This document shows, piece after piece, positions 52,895 to 61,260 of a stretch of DNA of 64,000 nt. Within the stretch, counting starts at the first letter, position 1, and the number at the start of each line of letters is the position of its first letter. The stretch is from positions 35,632-99,631 of the forward strand of contig DAIPGN010000009.1 of assembly GCA_036771835.1 (NCBI GenBank), given 5' to 3'. The notes under the pieces are model-generated. The model saw only the letters and a program-made list of their open reading frames with translations, ran no database searches and was not told the DNA's origin. A program made the translations under genes and the position numbers. The DNA comes from UBA4877 sp002399285. Its GTDB lineage: Bacteria > Bacillota > Thermoanaerobacteria > Thermoanaerobacterales > UBA4877.

Positions 52895-54296
52895 CGAGAT
52901 AAAAAAATACTGTGATACGGTGTGCGCACAGATACGCTGGAAGAAGGCCAGGAACGCCGCCGCGCAGGAAATATGGGACCATATCTGCGATCAGCGGGAC
53001 GATTATATTGCAAGGGGAGACGACGAGGAAACAGCCGCAAAGAAAGCGGTATCACAGATGGGAGACGCGGTTGCCGTCGGATCGGAGCTGGATAAGGTAC
53101 ATAGGCCGAAACCTCAGTGGATAATGATCGCTTTGACGGGGACCCTGATGCTGATCGGTATGCTTGCAAATTATTTCATGGACGTATCCGGGTATGCGCA
53201 GTTACATTTCGCGATATTTCCGTTCATAGCGTCCGCAGCCGTATTTTTGCTGTGCTACTGTCTGGACTTTACTGTTTTGGGCAAATACCCTATATCGATC
53301 TATTTCATTACCCTGGCCGTTTCAATGATGATGGTTTTACCGGGCCGCATGATGAATGGCAGGATCGTTTGGTATGTTGCGGGGTTCCGCATTGACCCGG
53401 TCTATCTCTCGCTTGTTTATCCGCTTGCGTATTCGCTGCTGGTCTACGCGATGAGGGACAGAGGATACGCAGGAATTATTTTCTGCGGTATGGGCTATAT
53501 CCCCTTTGCCGTGATACTGGGCCTGATCCCGTCAGCTTCGGGCTTGGCGCTGTTTACACTGTCGGCGCTGATCGTGCTTTGCTTTGCCGTAATAAAGGGT
53601 TGGTTTGGGGAAAATAAAAGAAATTATCTGCTTCTGATTGCCCTACCTGCGGCCTGCATTGCCATGATCCTTTTTGCGGCCCGAAGCAGTTATATTATCG
53701 GCAGGGTGAGTACGGTGATAGATCCATATTCCAAGCGGACCGGGGAGGGATATGTCGTTTCCCTTGTCCGGGATCTGCTGGGCAGCTCCAAATTCATCGG
53801 CCGGGGGAGTATGCCTGCGGCTTATGCAGGCGGCATTCCCAAGATGTCTGTCTACAGCACGGATTTCATGCTTACCATATTGACCCACAGTATGGGCTGG
53901 ATAGTATTTATCGGCATCTCAGCCATTGTTGCGGTTTTCGCTTGTTTAGGGCTGCGCAAGGTAGCCAGGCAGAAGAGCGTTCTGGGCAGCTTGGTGTCTC
54001 TGTCCGTAATGCTGACGTTTGTACTTCAGTCATTGTCATATATCATGGGCAATGCCGGATATGGGGTGATGTCGTCCATATCCCTGCCCTTCATATCCTA
54101 TGGGAAGATGGCTCTGTTAATAAACTCCGCATTGATCGGGTTTATGCTGTCCGTCTTCCGGACGGGGGATGAATTCAAAGACGGAGCGGGGTCCTTGCCC
54201 GGCCACCGGCCGTTGTTCTCGTTGGAAGGCGGCAGGCTGATCATCGATCTCAAGGGTGGACGCAGGTGCTCTTTGACGAAGAAGTATTGCCCATAA
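52884..54296 (+). CDS. FtsW/RodA/SpoVE-family membrane protein with N-terminal cytoplasmic domain
   Basis: The 470-aa protein has an N-terminal helical domain (about 1-70, EIWDHICDQRDDYIARGDDEETAAKKAVSQMGD) of the type seen in PadR-linked membrane proteins. About ten membrane helices follow, with FtsW/RodA-like motifs in the last half (STDFMLTILTHSMGWIVFIGI, GVMSSISLPFISYGKMALL). SEDS proteins polymerise or transport cell-wall precursors; whether this one is active is unclear. Probably regulated by the preceding PadR. Confidence 0.78.
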   Translation: MPSDEIKKYCDTVCAQIRWKKARNAAAQEIWDHICDQRDDYIARGDDEETAAKKAVSQMGDAVAVGSELDKVHRPKPQWIMIALTGTLMLIGMLANYFMDVSGYAQLHFAIFPFIASAAVFLLCYCLDFTVLGKYPISIYFITLAVSMMMVLPGRMMNGRIVWYVAGFRIDPVYLSLVYPLAYSLLVYAMRDRGYAGIIFCGMGYIPFAVILGLIPSASGLALFTLSALIVLCFAVIKGWFGENKRNYLLLIALPAACIAMILFAARSSYIIGRVSTVIDPYSKRTGEGYVVSLVRDLLGSSKFIGRGSMPAAYAGGIPKMSVYSTDFMLTILTHSMGWIVFIGISAIVAVFACLGLRKVARQKSVLGSLVSLSVMLTFVLQSLSYIMGNAGYGVMSSISLPFISYGKMALLINSALIGFMLSVFRTGDEFKDGAGSLPGHRPLFSLEGGRLIIDLKGGRRCSLTKKYCP

Positions 54297-54357
54297 GGGC
54301 CGAGACAGGGCTCCGCCTTGCCGAACATGGTGCAGCCCTGCTTTTGATAGAATTCCG

Positions 54358-54792
54358 GTGCCTAACAATGAAATATCAAAACAAATAGATAGCATTGAGG
54401 CTGATCAGGTGATCGCCTTTGTTGATGGCAGCTACGCAGATGATGCCAATGGAAAAGAAAAGTATGGATTTGGGGCAATACTATTTACAAAGGAATCTGA
54501 AATTAGTCTATTTAAAGCCGACGTTGAGAATGAATATATGGAATTGCAGAACGTTGCTGGTGAAATTGAAGGAGTTAAACAATCAATATTATGGGCTATA
54601 GAAAATAAGAAAAAAGAGATTGCCATTTATTATGATTATGAAGGTATTGAAAAGTGGGCTACTAAAGAGTGGAGATCCAATAAGAAATTAACTAAAGAGT
54701 ATAGTAGGTTTTATAATGGTGCTAATTTGGCTGCAACCTGCTCAGGCGATAATGATGTCTTGCTGCCGCAGGCTGTGATTTCGCACATATGA
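54358..54792 (+). pseudogene. Truncated RNase HI remnant
   Basis: The frame from GTG 54358 matches the RNase H fold: first Asp in VIAFVDGSY, Glu in NVAGEIEG, Asp in IYYDYEGIEKWATKEWRS, ending KEYSRFYN. The usual last part with the fourth acidic residue and the basic VKAHSGD motif is replaced by unrelated residues before the stop, and the usual N-terminal duplex-binding domain is also missing. No Shine-Dalgarno site. It is therefore a decayed fragment. AT-rich like the helicase region. Confidence 0.65.
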
Positions 54793-54853
54793 CCGTCTCT
54801 CTTTTTGCACTTTTTATACTGCTTTGTACCATTGAATATAATATTTGCACAAC

Positions 54854-54897
54854 GTAAAGGACCCGTCCGGCGCATGAGCTGAGGACGGGTCCTTTAC
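54854..54897. terminator. Bidirectional terminator
   Basis: A perfect 15-bp stem (54854-54868 with 54883-54897) lies just downstream of the minus-strand flavodoxin gene and also serves the plus strand. T-rich tracts are short. Confidence 0.7.
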
Positions 54898-54905
54898 CGA
54901 ACCTT

Positions 54906-55331
54906 TTATTTTATCATTTCCCTTACGAAGCCATCGATCAACTGAAGCTGTTTGTCCGTCAGCTCGACGGTGCCTTTGCCTCCCAGCCAGGCGTGATTTT
55001 TGGCGCCGAATTTCACCGGCAGCGTCTTTTCGCAGACATGTATTCCCCTTTCTTTTGCAATAGCGGCTATTTTACCTGTGCCGTCCATTGTTCCGGCCGT
55101 TGAGAATGCCGCTAAAGACTTTACGGTATCGGGATTTAAGGTTTGTAAATAATCTTTCAAAGAACGGTCGATAGTCCATGCATAGACTCCGCCGCCGACG
55201 AACAGAAGGTCGGCCGGGCCGTCAAGAGGGACGCCGATCGTCTCTGCAGTGACGCCCGCAGCTTTGGCGATAGCCTGAGCCACCGCTTTCGTATTGCCTC
55301 CGCGGGATTGATAACGCACTGCTATTTTCAT
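54906..55331 (-). CDS. Flavodoxin-like protein
   Basis: The product is 141 aa from ATG 55331 (MKIAVRYQSRGGNTKAVAQAIA). The phosphate loop is RYQSRGGNTK and the isoalloxazine-contact loops are GGGVYAWTI and FSTAGTMDGTG. A small FMN redox protein of the flavodoxin_5-like type. The true start is chosen over longer frames because it is where the fold begins and GAGGCG precedes it. A terminator-like hairpin (55364-55388) and repeat copy E lie upstream. Confidence 0.82.
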   Translation of the reverse strand: MKIAVRYQSRGGNTKAVAQAIAKAAGVTAETIGVPLDGPADLLFVGGGVYAWTIDRSLKDYLQTLNPDTVKSLAAFSTAGTMDGTGKIAAIAKERGIHVCEKTLPVKFGAKNHAWLGGKGTVELTDKQLQLIDGFVREMIK

Positions 55332-55388
55332 AAGACTTTTCGCCTCGCCTTTCTTATGTATAGAATAACCTCCGGTTTGGGAGGTTAT

Positions 55389-55490
55389 TCTCAGACCGAT
55401 GACAAAGTCGCTTAGGCCGCTAAATTGCATAACAATTTTGCGATTGCGCGACTTTGTCACGGCCTGCCGCTCTGTCTGCAACCTGAGAAT
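55389..55490. repeat. Dispersed intergenic repeat, copy E (core deleted)
   Basis: Only the outer parts of the repeat are present: a GACAAAGTCGC/GCGACTTTGTC inverted repeat and the GGCCTGCC..TGTCTGCAACC end; the hairpin core seen in the other copies is gone. The ends continue into an inverted repeat (GGTTATTCTCAG / CTGAGAATAACC) derived from the adjacent terminator hairpin AATAACCTCC..GGAGGTTATT at 55364-55388. Confidence 0.65.
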
Positions 55491-55717
55491 AACCTGTTAA
55501 AACCTGTGTTATGGGATGAAAAATCCGGGCTTTTGGTCACGGAATGGACCGGCACTTTGTTTTTCCGCTCTTTATACACGCGGACGATGGATGATACGTA
55601 ATTTCCATACGGCTCTTCCGGTTCGATCCTCAGGATATCACAGTAAATGTCTGCTTTTATTCTCTTTGCCGGCCTCTCTATTGTTCCCGGCTTTGAATAA
55701 TTGTTTTTAGTTCAACA
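55457..55717 (-). pseudogene. Possible C-terminal fragment of a lost gene
   Basis: On the minus strand one frame reads as plausible protein (RIKADIYCDILRIEPEEPYG, then NYVSSIVRVYKERKNKVPVH) and ends at a TGA inside repeat copy E. It has no start codon and follows directly on the stop of the 55718 gene in another frame. It may be the tail of a decayed gene cut by the repeat. No family recognised; a chance frame is possible. Confidence 0.3.
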
Positions 55718-56503
55718 TTATGAAAGCTTTCCCGTCATCCGAAGGCCACCGTAAAATTCCATGGCAAGATGCAGGCAGTGGCCGATCACGATTTCGTCGG
55801 GCGTATGTTCCGGCCAATAGACGGCCATCTTTGCATCGAAGCCGTCGGACGTGGGCTTGAATTGATGGAACGGGCTGTTGACCTCTGTCACGCCGTCTCT
55901 CAAAAAGGTACGTCCGGCCATGGAGAAAGGATACTCGGGATCCTTGTCCGCCTGTATTTGTTTTCCCAGTTTGGAAGCATCCACAACATTTACGGTAACC
56001 AGGGTGGGTGTTCCGTACATACCGAAGGGTTCGATACCTAATAATTTACCGTTGTCAAAAGTAACGTTGCAGATAAAGTGCTCCGGATGAACACTTAGAC
56101 CGACCCTGTCGTCGCTCTGCATGGATTTCATCATTGCCATAAATTCCTGCAGTGTGATGCCGCTGACGGACATGTCGCAGCGGGAGACCTTCATTGGTTT
56201 ATCCTGGGCAAAACCGAGCTTACGCCACATTTCGTCAGCCTTATCCAGGGAATCTTTATAGAATTCGATGATTTTTTCTCCGGTATATTTAAGCCGGGTG
56301 TCTATGGATACGTCCCATGCCCTTTTCTCAGTAAGATAGTCAATGTCGTCGTCCGTCAGAACCTTGCCGCCGTCCTTGATCTCTATACCGTGGCGTTTCA
56401 TCTGGTGAAGTACATGCAGATTGCGCTCATATTCCAGCCGTTCCAGCTGGCTTTTTCCCCATTCTTCGCCGTTAATTGTAAATCTGTATTTGACGTCTGA
56501 CAT
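55718..56503 (-). CDS. Hypothetical protein, TetR-controlled
   Basis: The product is 261 aa from ATG 56503 (MSDVKYRFTINGEEWGKSQL), which follows GGGAGGAAT. No signal peptide or membrane segment. I do not recognise the family; it has an N-terminal helical part and a C-terminal alpha/beta part (ICNVTFDNGKLLGIEPFGMYG, MAVYWPEHTPDEIVIGHCLH). It is divergent from a TetR-type regulator with a palindrome between them, so it is probably that regulator's target and may respond to a small toxic compound. Confidence 0.65.
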   Translation of the reverse strand: MSDVKYRFTINGEEWGKSQLERLEYERNLHVLHQMKRHGIEIKDGGKVLTDDDIDYLTEKRAWDVSIDTRLKYTGEKIIEFYKDSLDKADEMWRKLGFAQDKPMKVSRCDMSVSGITLQEFMAMMKSMQSDDRVGLSVHPEHFICNVTFDNGKLLGIEPFGMYGTPTLVTVNVVDASKLGKQIQADKDPEYPFSMAGRTFLRDGVTEVNSPFHQFKPTSDGFDAKMAVYWPEHTPDEIVIGHCLHLAMEFYGGLRMTGKLS

Positions 56504-56536
56504 GATGATTCCTCCCTTTCTATTATTGACACGATC

Positions 56537-56552
56537 ATACAACGTGTTGTAT
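56537..56552. promoter_or_regulatory. Probable TetR-family operator
   Basis: ATACAAC-GT-GTTGTAT is a perfect 7-bp palindrome in the intergenic region between the divergent TetR and unknown genes, overlapping AT-rich promoter sequence. Assigned by position and symmetry. Confidence 0.65.
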
Positions 56553-56616
56553 TATAATTATAAAATTAAAAGATTTTAAAGTCAACAACACTATTATGTG
56601 GGAGTGTCGGATTATT

Positions 56617-57186
56617 ATGCATAAACAGCCGGAAATTACAGATAAAACAAAACAGGCGTTCATTGATGCATTTTGCCTGTTGTACAGCCAAAGGCCTATA
56701 GATAAGATAACGGTTCAGGAGATAGCAAGAAAAGCCGGATATAACCGCAGTACGTTTTACCAGTATTTTTTGGATATTGACGATTTGCTGAATTATATTG
56801 AGGATGAAATGCTTGATTATATTTGCAAAAAGAGAGGAGAGGCCGGTTCGGGAAATAATTCATTTGTGAATGACCTTGTGGAGCTCTATAAGACCAAAAC
56901 ATTGTATATCAATGCACTGATGGGAGAATTCGGAAGCAGCAGGTTTATAGAGAAATTGAAGACGCAGCCCAAACTTAACATACCGGAACTGAATCTGCCG
57001 GACGGTCATCCGCTAAAACCATATTTGGTGGAATTCCATCTTTCGCTTTCACTTTCGCTGTTCAAACTATGGCTGCGCAGGGGACAGGACCTGCCGGTGG
57101 CACAATTTATAGGCTTGATAGCAGACCTGTACCAAGGGGGGTTATCGTCGATAGAATTGACTGATACTAAAAGAGCGGAAAAATAG
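56617..57186 (+). CDS. TetR/AcrR-family transcriptional regulator
   Basis: The product is 189 aa from ATG 56617 (MHKQPEITDKTKQAF). The N-terminal helix-turn-helix is ITVQEIARKAGYNRSTFYQYFLDIDDLL; the C-terminal domain (about 60-185) is a helical ligand pocket of TetR_C type. Divergent from the unknown gene at 55718. A terminator hairpin follows immediately. Confidence 0.9.
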   Translation: MHKQPEITDKTKQAFIDAFCLLYSQRPIDKITVQEIARKAGYNRSTFYQYFLDIDDLLNYIEDEMLDYICKKRGEAGSGNNSFVNDLVELYKTKTLYINALMGEFGSSRFIEKLKTQPKLNIPELNLPDGHPLKPYLVEFHLSLSLSLFKLWLRRGQDLPVAQFIGLIADLYQGGLSSIELTDTKRAEK

Positions 57187-57187
57187 C

Positions 57188-57214
57188 GGGCTGCCGTTGT
57201 GAAACGGTAGCCCC
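57188..57214 (+). terminator. Hairpin directly after the TetR gene (first of two identical copies)
   Basis: GGGCTGCCGTT and ACGGTAGCCC form a strong stem starting one base after the stop codon. The same 27 bases recur at 57383-57409 on the other side of repeat copy F. Confidence 0.65.
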
Positions 57215-57381
57215 GGGTTGTAGACAAACTGGCAGGCCGTGACAAATCGTGCAAGGCAAGGCGGCAAACCTGCAAATAAGGGAGCATACTTAAACGTATG
57301 TGACCGCAATTTGCAGGCGCAGCCAACACAGCAAGCAAAATGCGGTGCAATTTTGCGATTGCGCGACTTTGTCATCGGTCT
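57215..57381 (+). repeat. Dispersed intergenic repeat, copy F, flanked by duplicated hairpins
   Basis: Same orientation as copy A. The core stem is CCTGCAAAT with ATTTGCAGG (about 57269-57317). The copy is bounded on both sides by the identical 27-base hairpin (57188-57214 and 57383-57409), as if it had been inserted with duplication of a terminator or had captured one. Confidence 0.82.
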
Positions 57382-57409
57382 GGGGCTGCCGTTGTGAAAC
57401 GGTAGCCCC
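57382..57409 (-). terminator. Second hairpin copy, terminator of the ECF S gene
   Basis: Same sequence as 57188-57214. It lies 20 bases after the stop of the minus-strand gene at 57430. Confidence 0.6.
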
Positions 57410-57429
57410 AGAATTATTGATGCCGGAGG

Positions 57430-57957
57430 TTATTCATTTCTGCTGTTTTTAAATGCCGCATCAAGTACCTTTTCCGCGATCAGGGCGATCACCCCGCCGG
57501 CAAGCGCGGTATAGAGCTGAGGTATCTGCATGGCCTTAGCCACCGGAGGCGGCAGGCTGACCAGCAGTCTGACTGCCGATGACAGCGTCAGAAACTTCAC
57601 TACGGCGCCTATGGCCAGGCCGGTGACCGATCCGGCGTTTTTATTTTTGATGAGCATCCTGCAGAGGGACCATATGATCACCAGCACCGCATTGCCCAGC
57701 ATTATAAAGGGTATCATGGGCGCCAGCGGAGGCGCCAGCGTGCCTCTCATAAAAGCTATCCATGGAGTAAGAAGACCTATAATTACGCCGCCGGTCGGTC
57801 CGGCGTATATGGAGGAGATCAGCAGCATTGCGTTTACGGCCGGGCCCGTGATCATCTGAGGAAAGCCCAGCAGCTGAAAAGCCAGTGTCACCGCCAGCAG
57901 CAGCGCGGTGCGTGTGAGCCAGCGCACGCTGAACGGCTTTGAATCGCTCTTTTCCAT
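57430..57957 (-). CDS. ECF transporter S component-like membrane protein
   Basis: The product is 175 aa from ATG 57957 with GGAG just upstream. About six hydrophobic segments (TALLLAVTLAFQLLGFPQMITG, AMLLISSIYAGPTGGVIIGLL) match the small substrate-binding S components of vitamin ECF transporters. No ATPase or T component lies nearby, so it would share a common energising module. Substrate unknown. Confidence 0.72.
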   Translation of the reverse strand: MEKSDSKPFSVRWLTRTALLLAVTLAFQLLGFPQMITGPAVNAMLLISSIYAGPTGGVIIGLLTPWIAFMRGTLAPPLAPMIPFIMLGNAVLVIIWSLCRMLIKNKNAGSVTGLAIGAVVKFLTLSSAVRLLVSLPPPVAKAMQIPQLYTALAGGVIALIAEKVLDAAFKNSRNE

Positions 57958-58171
57958 AATACCACTCCATCCATCGTTTATTTTAACCGCCCCCATTATA
58001 CTCTTTTGGCGTTATTTGTACAATATATACTTAATTTTCAATGAAGTTCATGGCGGCGGCTGGGAAAAGGTGCTATACTAAGGTATATAATGCCGTGCGC
58101 AGAGAAATATCGAAGGGAATGAGCGTATTGAGAATGAAAGATGCGGGGATAGCGGGGATGGACAGGGCAAG

Positions 58172-58552
58172 ATGGTTTTGAGGGGCATACTGTCCGGCCT
58201 GGCCGCTGCCGCAGCGGCGTACTTTGTGAATACCTATCTCACCTCCCGCTTGGGGAACAGGGCGGTATACACCCTATCGCCAGCCGTCGAGGAGATACTC
58301 AAAAGCGGCCTGGCCCTGCTGCTTGCAGGAGACATATTCGCGTCCCATGCCGTCTTTGGGGTTTTAGAGGCGATCCACGATTATGCCGCGTCGCCGGACG
58401 GGATAAATGCCAGGGCCGCCGTAATGGGCGCCGCGAGCCATATCCTCTTTGGCGGAGTCACGGTCCTACTTATGAGATACGGGCCCGGCCCCGCGGTATT
58501 CCTCGCCATCGTCATGCATATACTCTATAACAGGCTGATGGTAAGGGGGTGA
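58172..58552 (+). CDS. Small membrane protein resembling PrsW/CPBP proteases
   Basis: The 126-aa protein has about four hydrophobic stretches. A conserved-looking polar set is present: EE in SPAVEEILKSGLA, Glu and His in GVLEAIHD, His in ASHILFGG and His-Asn in MHILYNRL. This resembles the metal-site pattern of PrsW or CAAX-type intramembrane proteases but the protein is shorter than most. The aroE start follows only eight bases after its stop, so the two are co-transcribed. Function not established. Confidence 0.6.
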   Translation: MVLRGILSGLAAAAAAYFVNTYLTSRLGNRAVYTLSPAVEEILKSGLALLLAGDIFASHAVFGVLEAIHDYAASPDGINARAAVMGAASHILFGGVTVLLMRYGPGPAVFLAIVMHILYNRLMVRG

Positions 58553-58559
58553 TGCGGCA

Positions 58560-59420
58560 GTGAAGGCGGACAAGGATACAAAGATAATAGCTCTTTTGGG
58601 GAATCCCCTGGGCCATTCCCTCTCCCCAGCAATACAGAATACGGCCTTTGAGAGGATGGGGCTAAACTACATATACATCCCCTTCGAGATCAAGAGGGAA
58701 CAGCTGGGCAAGGCGCTCGCAAGCTTCGACTGTTTCAGGATAGCCGGAGCCAATGTCACTACCCCATACAAGACGGAGGTCATGAGGTATCTGGATGAAA
58801 CAGACGAAAGAGCGCGGCTTATCGGCGCTGTGAACGTGATATCCTGCGAGGGCGGCAGGCTTAAGGGATACAACACCGACGGAGACGGCTTTATAACGTC
58901 GCTTAAAGAGAACGCCGGGGCTGATCCCGAGGACGCGAATGTCCTCATCATAGGCAGCGGAGGAGCGGCCAGGGCCATAGCCTTTTCCCTAGCCCTGAGC
59001 GGCGCTTCCATGATCTATATAGCCAACAGGACATACGGCAAAGCGGCCGGTCTGGCTGAAGATATAAACAGGATGACGGGCGGAAGGGCTGCGGCTTTAC
59101 ACCTGGCGTATGACGAGCTCAAGGCAGCATCAGATAAGTCGGACATAATTGTGAACGCCACGACGGTGGGAATGTACCCCAACACACAGGCCGGGCCGAT
59201 CCCCACGGAGATCATACGCAGCGGGCAGCTGGTATGCGACGCGGTATATAATCCGCTGATGACGGGCATTTTAAAGGTTGCGGCAGATAAGGGCTGCGAC
59301 GTGCTTACCGGGCTAGGGATGCTGATATATCAGGCCATCGGATCATTTAAAATATGGACGGGCCGCGAACCCGATTATGACGAACTCTATGAAACAGCTT
59401 ATAAAAATATCCACAATTAA
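58560..59420 (+). CDS. aroE: Shikimate dehydrogenase
   Basis: The 286-aa protein starts at GTG 58560, preceded by AAGGGGGTGATG. Signatures: GNPLGHSLSPAIQN (substrate loop), ANVTTPYKTEV with the catalytic Lys, NTDGDGF with the catalytic Asp, and IIGSGGAARAIAFSL for NADP. It reduces 3-dehydroshikimate to shikimate in aromatic amino acid synthesis. Followed closely by the oligopeptidase gene. Confidence 0.95.
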   Translation: MKADKDTKIIALLGNPLGHSLSPAIQNTAFERMGLNYIYIPFEIKREQLGKALASFDCFRIAGANVTTPYKTEVMRYLDETDERARLIGAVNVISCEGGRLKGYNTDGDGFITSLKENAGADPEDANVLIIGSGGAARAIAFSLALSGASMIYIANRTYGKAAGLAEDINRMTGGRAAALHLAYDELKAASDKSDIIVNATTVGMYPNTQAGPIPTEIIRSGQLVCDAVYNPLMTGILKVAADKGCDVLTGLGMLIYQAIGSFKIWTGREPDYDELYETAYKNIHN

Positions 59421-59441
59421 TACAGAAAGGGGAAATGTTTT

Positions 59442-61229
59442 ATGAAGGGTTTGCCATCAAGAAGCGAGATCGACGACAAGTACAAGTGGAGGCTGCAGGA
59501 CATCTACCCCAGCGACGATCTCTGGGAGAAGGACTACAAAAATGCGGGGCAGCTGATAGAGAAGGCGGCGCAGTACCAGGGAAAGGTGTCGCTGGACAAC
59601 CTCGCCCAGGTGCTTGGTATGTGGGACGAGGCCGTTATGCTGGCGGAAAAGCTGTATTCCTACGCCCACATGGAAAAGGATGCGGATAACACCGTCCCGC
59701 TGTATCAGGGCCTGACGGACAGGGCCATGAGCCTGTTTATACAGGCCTCCGGCCAGTTTGCCTTTATCGAGCCGGAGATTTTGGCCCTGCCTGAAAGGGA
59801 ACTCAAGGAAAAGCTGGCGCAGGATGCCGGGCTCAAGGTCTATACTCACTATATTGAAGACCTGATAAGGCAGAAGGAGCACATACTGGATGCGGACAGG
59901 GAGAGAATGCTGGCGGAGGCGCAGGATATGGCCTCCTCGCCGGACGACATATATACCATGCTCACGGATGCCGACATCAGATTTCCCGTGATAAAGGATG
60001 ACAAGGGAGACGACGTCGAGCTTTCCAAGGGCAGATACTCCAGGCTGATGGCCTCGTCCGACAGGGAAGTAAGGAAGAATGCCTTCGAGGCGATGCACAA
60101 TACCTACGGCAGCTTTATAAATACCATCACCGCCGCCCAGCGGGCCAACGTAAAGGCCGATATATTCAATAAGAATCAGAGGAAGTTCGCCAGCTCGCTG
60201 CAGGCCGCTCTCTTTGGCGATAATATCGGCGCCGATGTATACGACAATCTCATAGACACCGTGCATAGGGCGCTGCCGCTGATGTACAGGTATGTGGATA
60301 TCAGGAAGAGGGTACTGGGCTTGGACGAGATACACCTCTACGACATGTATGTGCCCATGGTGAAGGAGTACGATAAGGAGTTTACATACGAACAGGCCAA
60401 GGATATGGTGCTCAGCGGCCTGGCCCCTTTGGGAGAGGAATACCTCGGCATAGTCAAAGAGGGATTCGACTCCGGATGGATAGACGTCTACGAGACCCGC
60501 GGCAAGACCAGCGGTGGCTACTCCTCATCGGCCTATGGGGTACACCCCTATGTGCTGCTCAATTTTCAGGGCAAGCTGGACGACGTCTTCACCCTGGCTC
60601 ATGAGATGGGCCACTCGGTGCACACCTACTATTCTGATAAGACGCAGCCCTTTGTATATAAGGAATACCCCATATTCTTAGCCGAGATAGCATCTACCTG
60701 CAACGAGTCGCTGCTGATAAACCATCTGCTGGATGGGGCGCAGTCGAAGCAGGAGAGGATGTATCTGCTCAATCACTTCATGGATCAGTTCAAGGGGACG
60801 CTGTACAGGCAGACAATGTTTGCGGAGTTTGAGAAGATGACCCATGAGATGGCGGAGAGCGGCAGGCCGATAACTCCCGATGCCCTCTGCGCCGAATATC
60901 ATAAGCTGAACGAGCTGTATTTCGGCAAGGGCGTAGTCATAGACAAGGAGATAGACTACGAATGGGCCAGGATTCCCCATTTCTACAACAGCTTCTACGT
61001 CTATAAATATGCCACGGGCTTTTCCGCGGCCATCGCCATATCCGAGAAGATATTAAAGCAGGGACGCCCGGCGGTGGAGAAGTACACGGAGTTTCTAAAG
61101 AGCGGCGGCAGCGGCTATCCCATGGACACACTGGGCAAGGTCGGCGTAGACCTGGCCCGGCCGCAGCCCATAGCCGAGGCGCTGGACCTCTTTGGACGTT
61201 TGCTGGATGAATTTGAAAAGCTGATATAA
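59442..61229 (+). CDS. pepF: Oligoendopeptidase F (M3B)
   Basis: The 595-aa zinc peptidase has the active-site motif LAHEMGHSVHTYYS and third ligand region IFLAEIASTCNESLL. The N-terminal half is helical; the C-terminal catalytic domain contains TSGGYSSSAYGVHPYVLLNF. Cytoplasmic enzyme that cuts peptides of about 7-17 residues. Starts 21 bases after aroE; RBS AAAGGGGAAA. Fits peptide-based growth. Confidence 0.95.
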   Translation: MKGLPSRSEIDDKYKWRLQDIYPSDDLWEKDYKNAGQLIEKAAQYQGKVSLDNLAQVLGMWDEAVMLAEKLYSYAHMEKDADNTVPLYQGLTDRAMSLFIQASGQFAFIEPEILALPERELKEKLAQDAGLKVYTHYIEDLIRQKEHILDADRERMLAEAQDMASSPDDIYTMLTDADIRFPVIKDDKGDDVELSKGRYSRLMASSDREVRKNAFEAMHNTYGSFINTITAAQRANVKADIFNKNQRKFASSLQAALFGDNIGADVYDNLIDTVHRALPLMYRYVDIRKRVLGLDEIHLYDMYVPMVKEYDKEFTYEQAKDMVLSGLAPLGEEYLGIVKEGFDSGWIDVYETRGKTSGGYSSSAYGVHPYVLLNFQGKLDDVFTLAHEMGHSVHTYYSDKTQPFVYKEYPIFLAEIASTCNESLLINHLLDGAQSKQERMYLLNHFMDQFKGTLYRQTMFAEFEKMTHEMAESGRPITPDALCAEYHKLNELYFGKGVVIDKEIDYEWARIPHFYNSFYVYKYATGFSAAIAISEKILKQGRPAVEKYTEFLKSGGSGYPMDTLGKVGVDLARPQPIAEALDLFGRLLDEFEKLI

Positions 61230-61237
61230 TTAATAGA

Positions 61238-61260
61238 GGGGCAAATTATTGCCCCTTTTT
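61238..61260 (+). terminator. Terminator after pepF
   Basis: GGGGCAA (61238-61244) pairs with TTGCCCC (61249-61255), then TTTTTAT. Confidence 0.82.

Noticed and set aside
57430..57957. ThiW-type riboswitch-linked thiamin transporter
   Set aside because: The protein fits the ECF S fold, but no TPP riboswitch or thiamin gene is adjacent, so no substrate is assigned.
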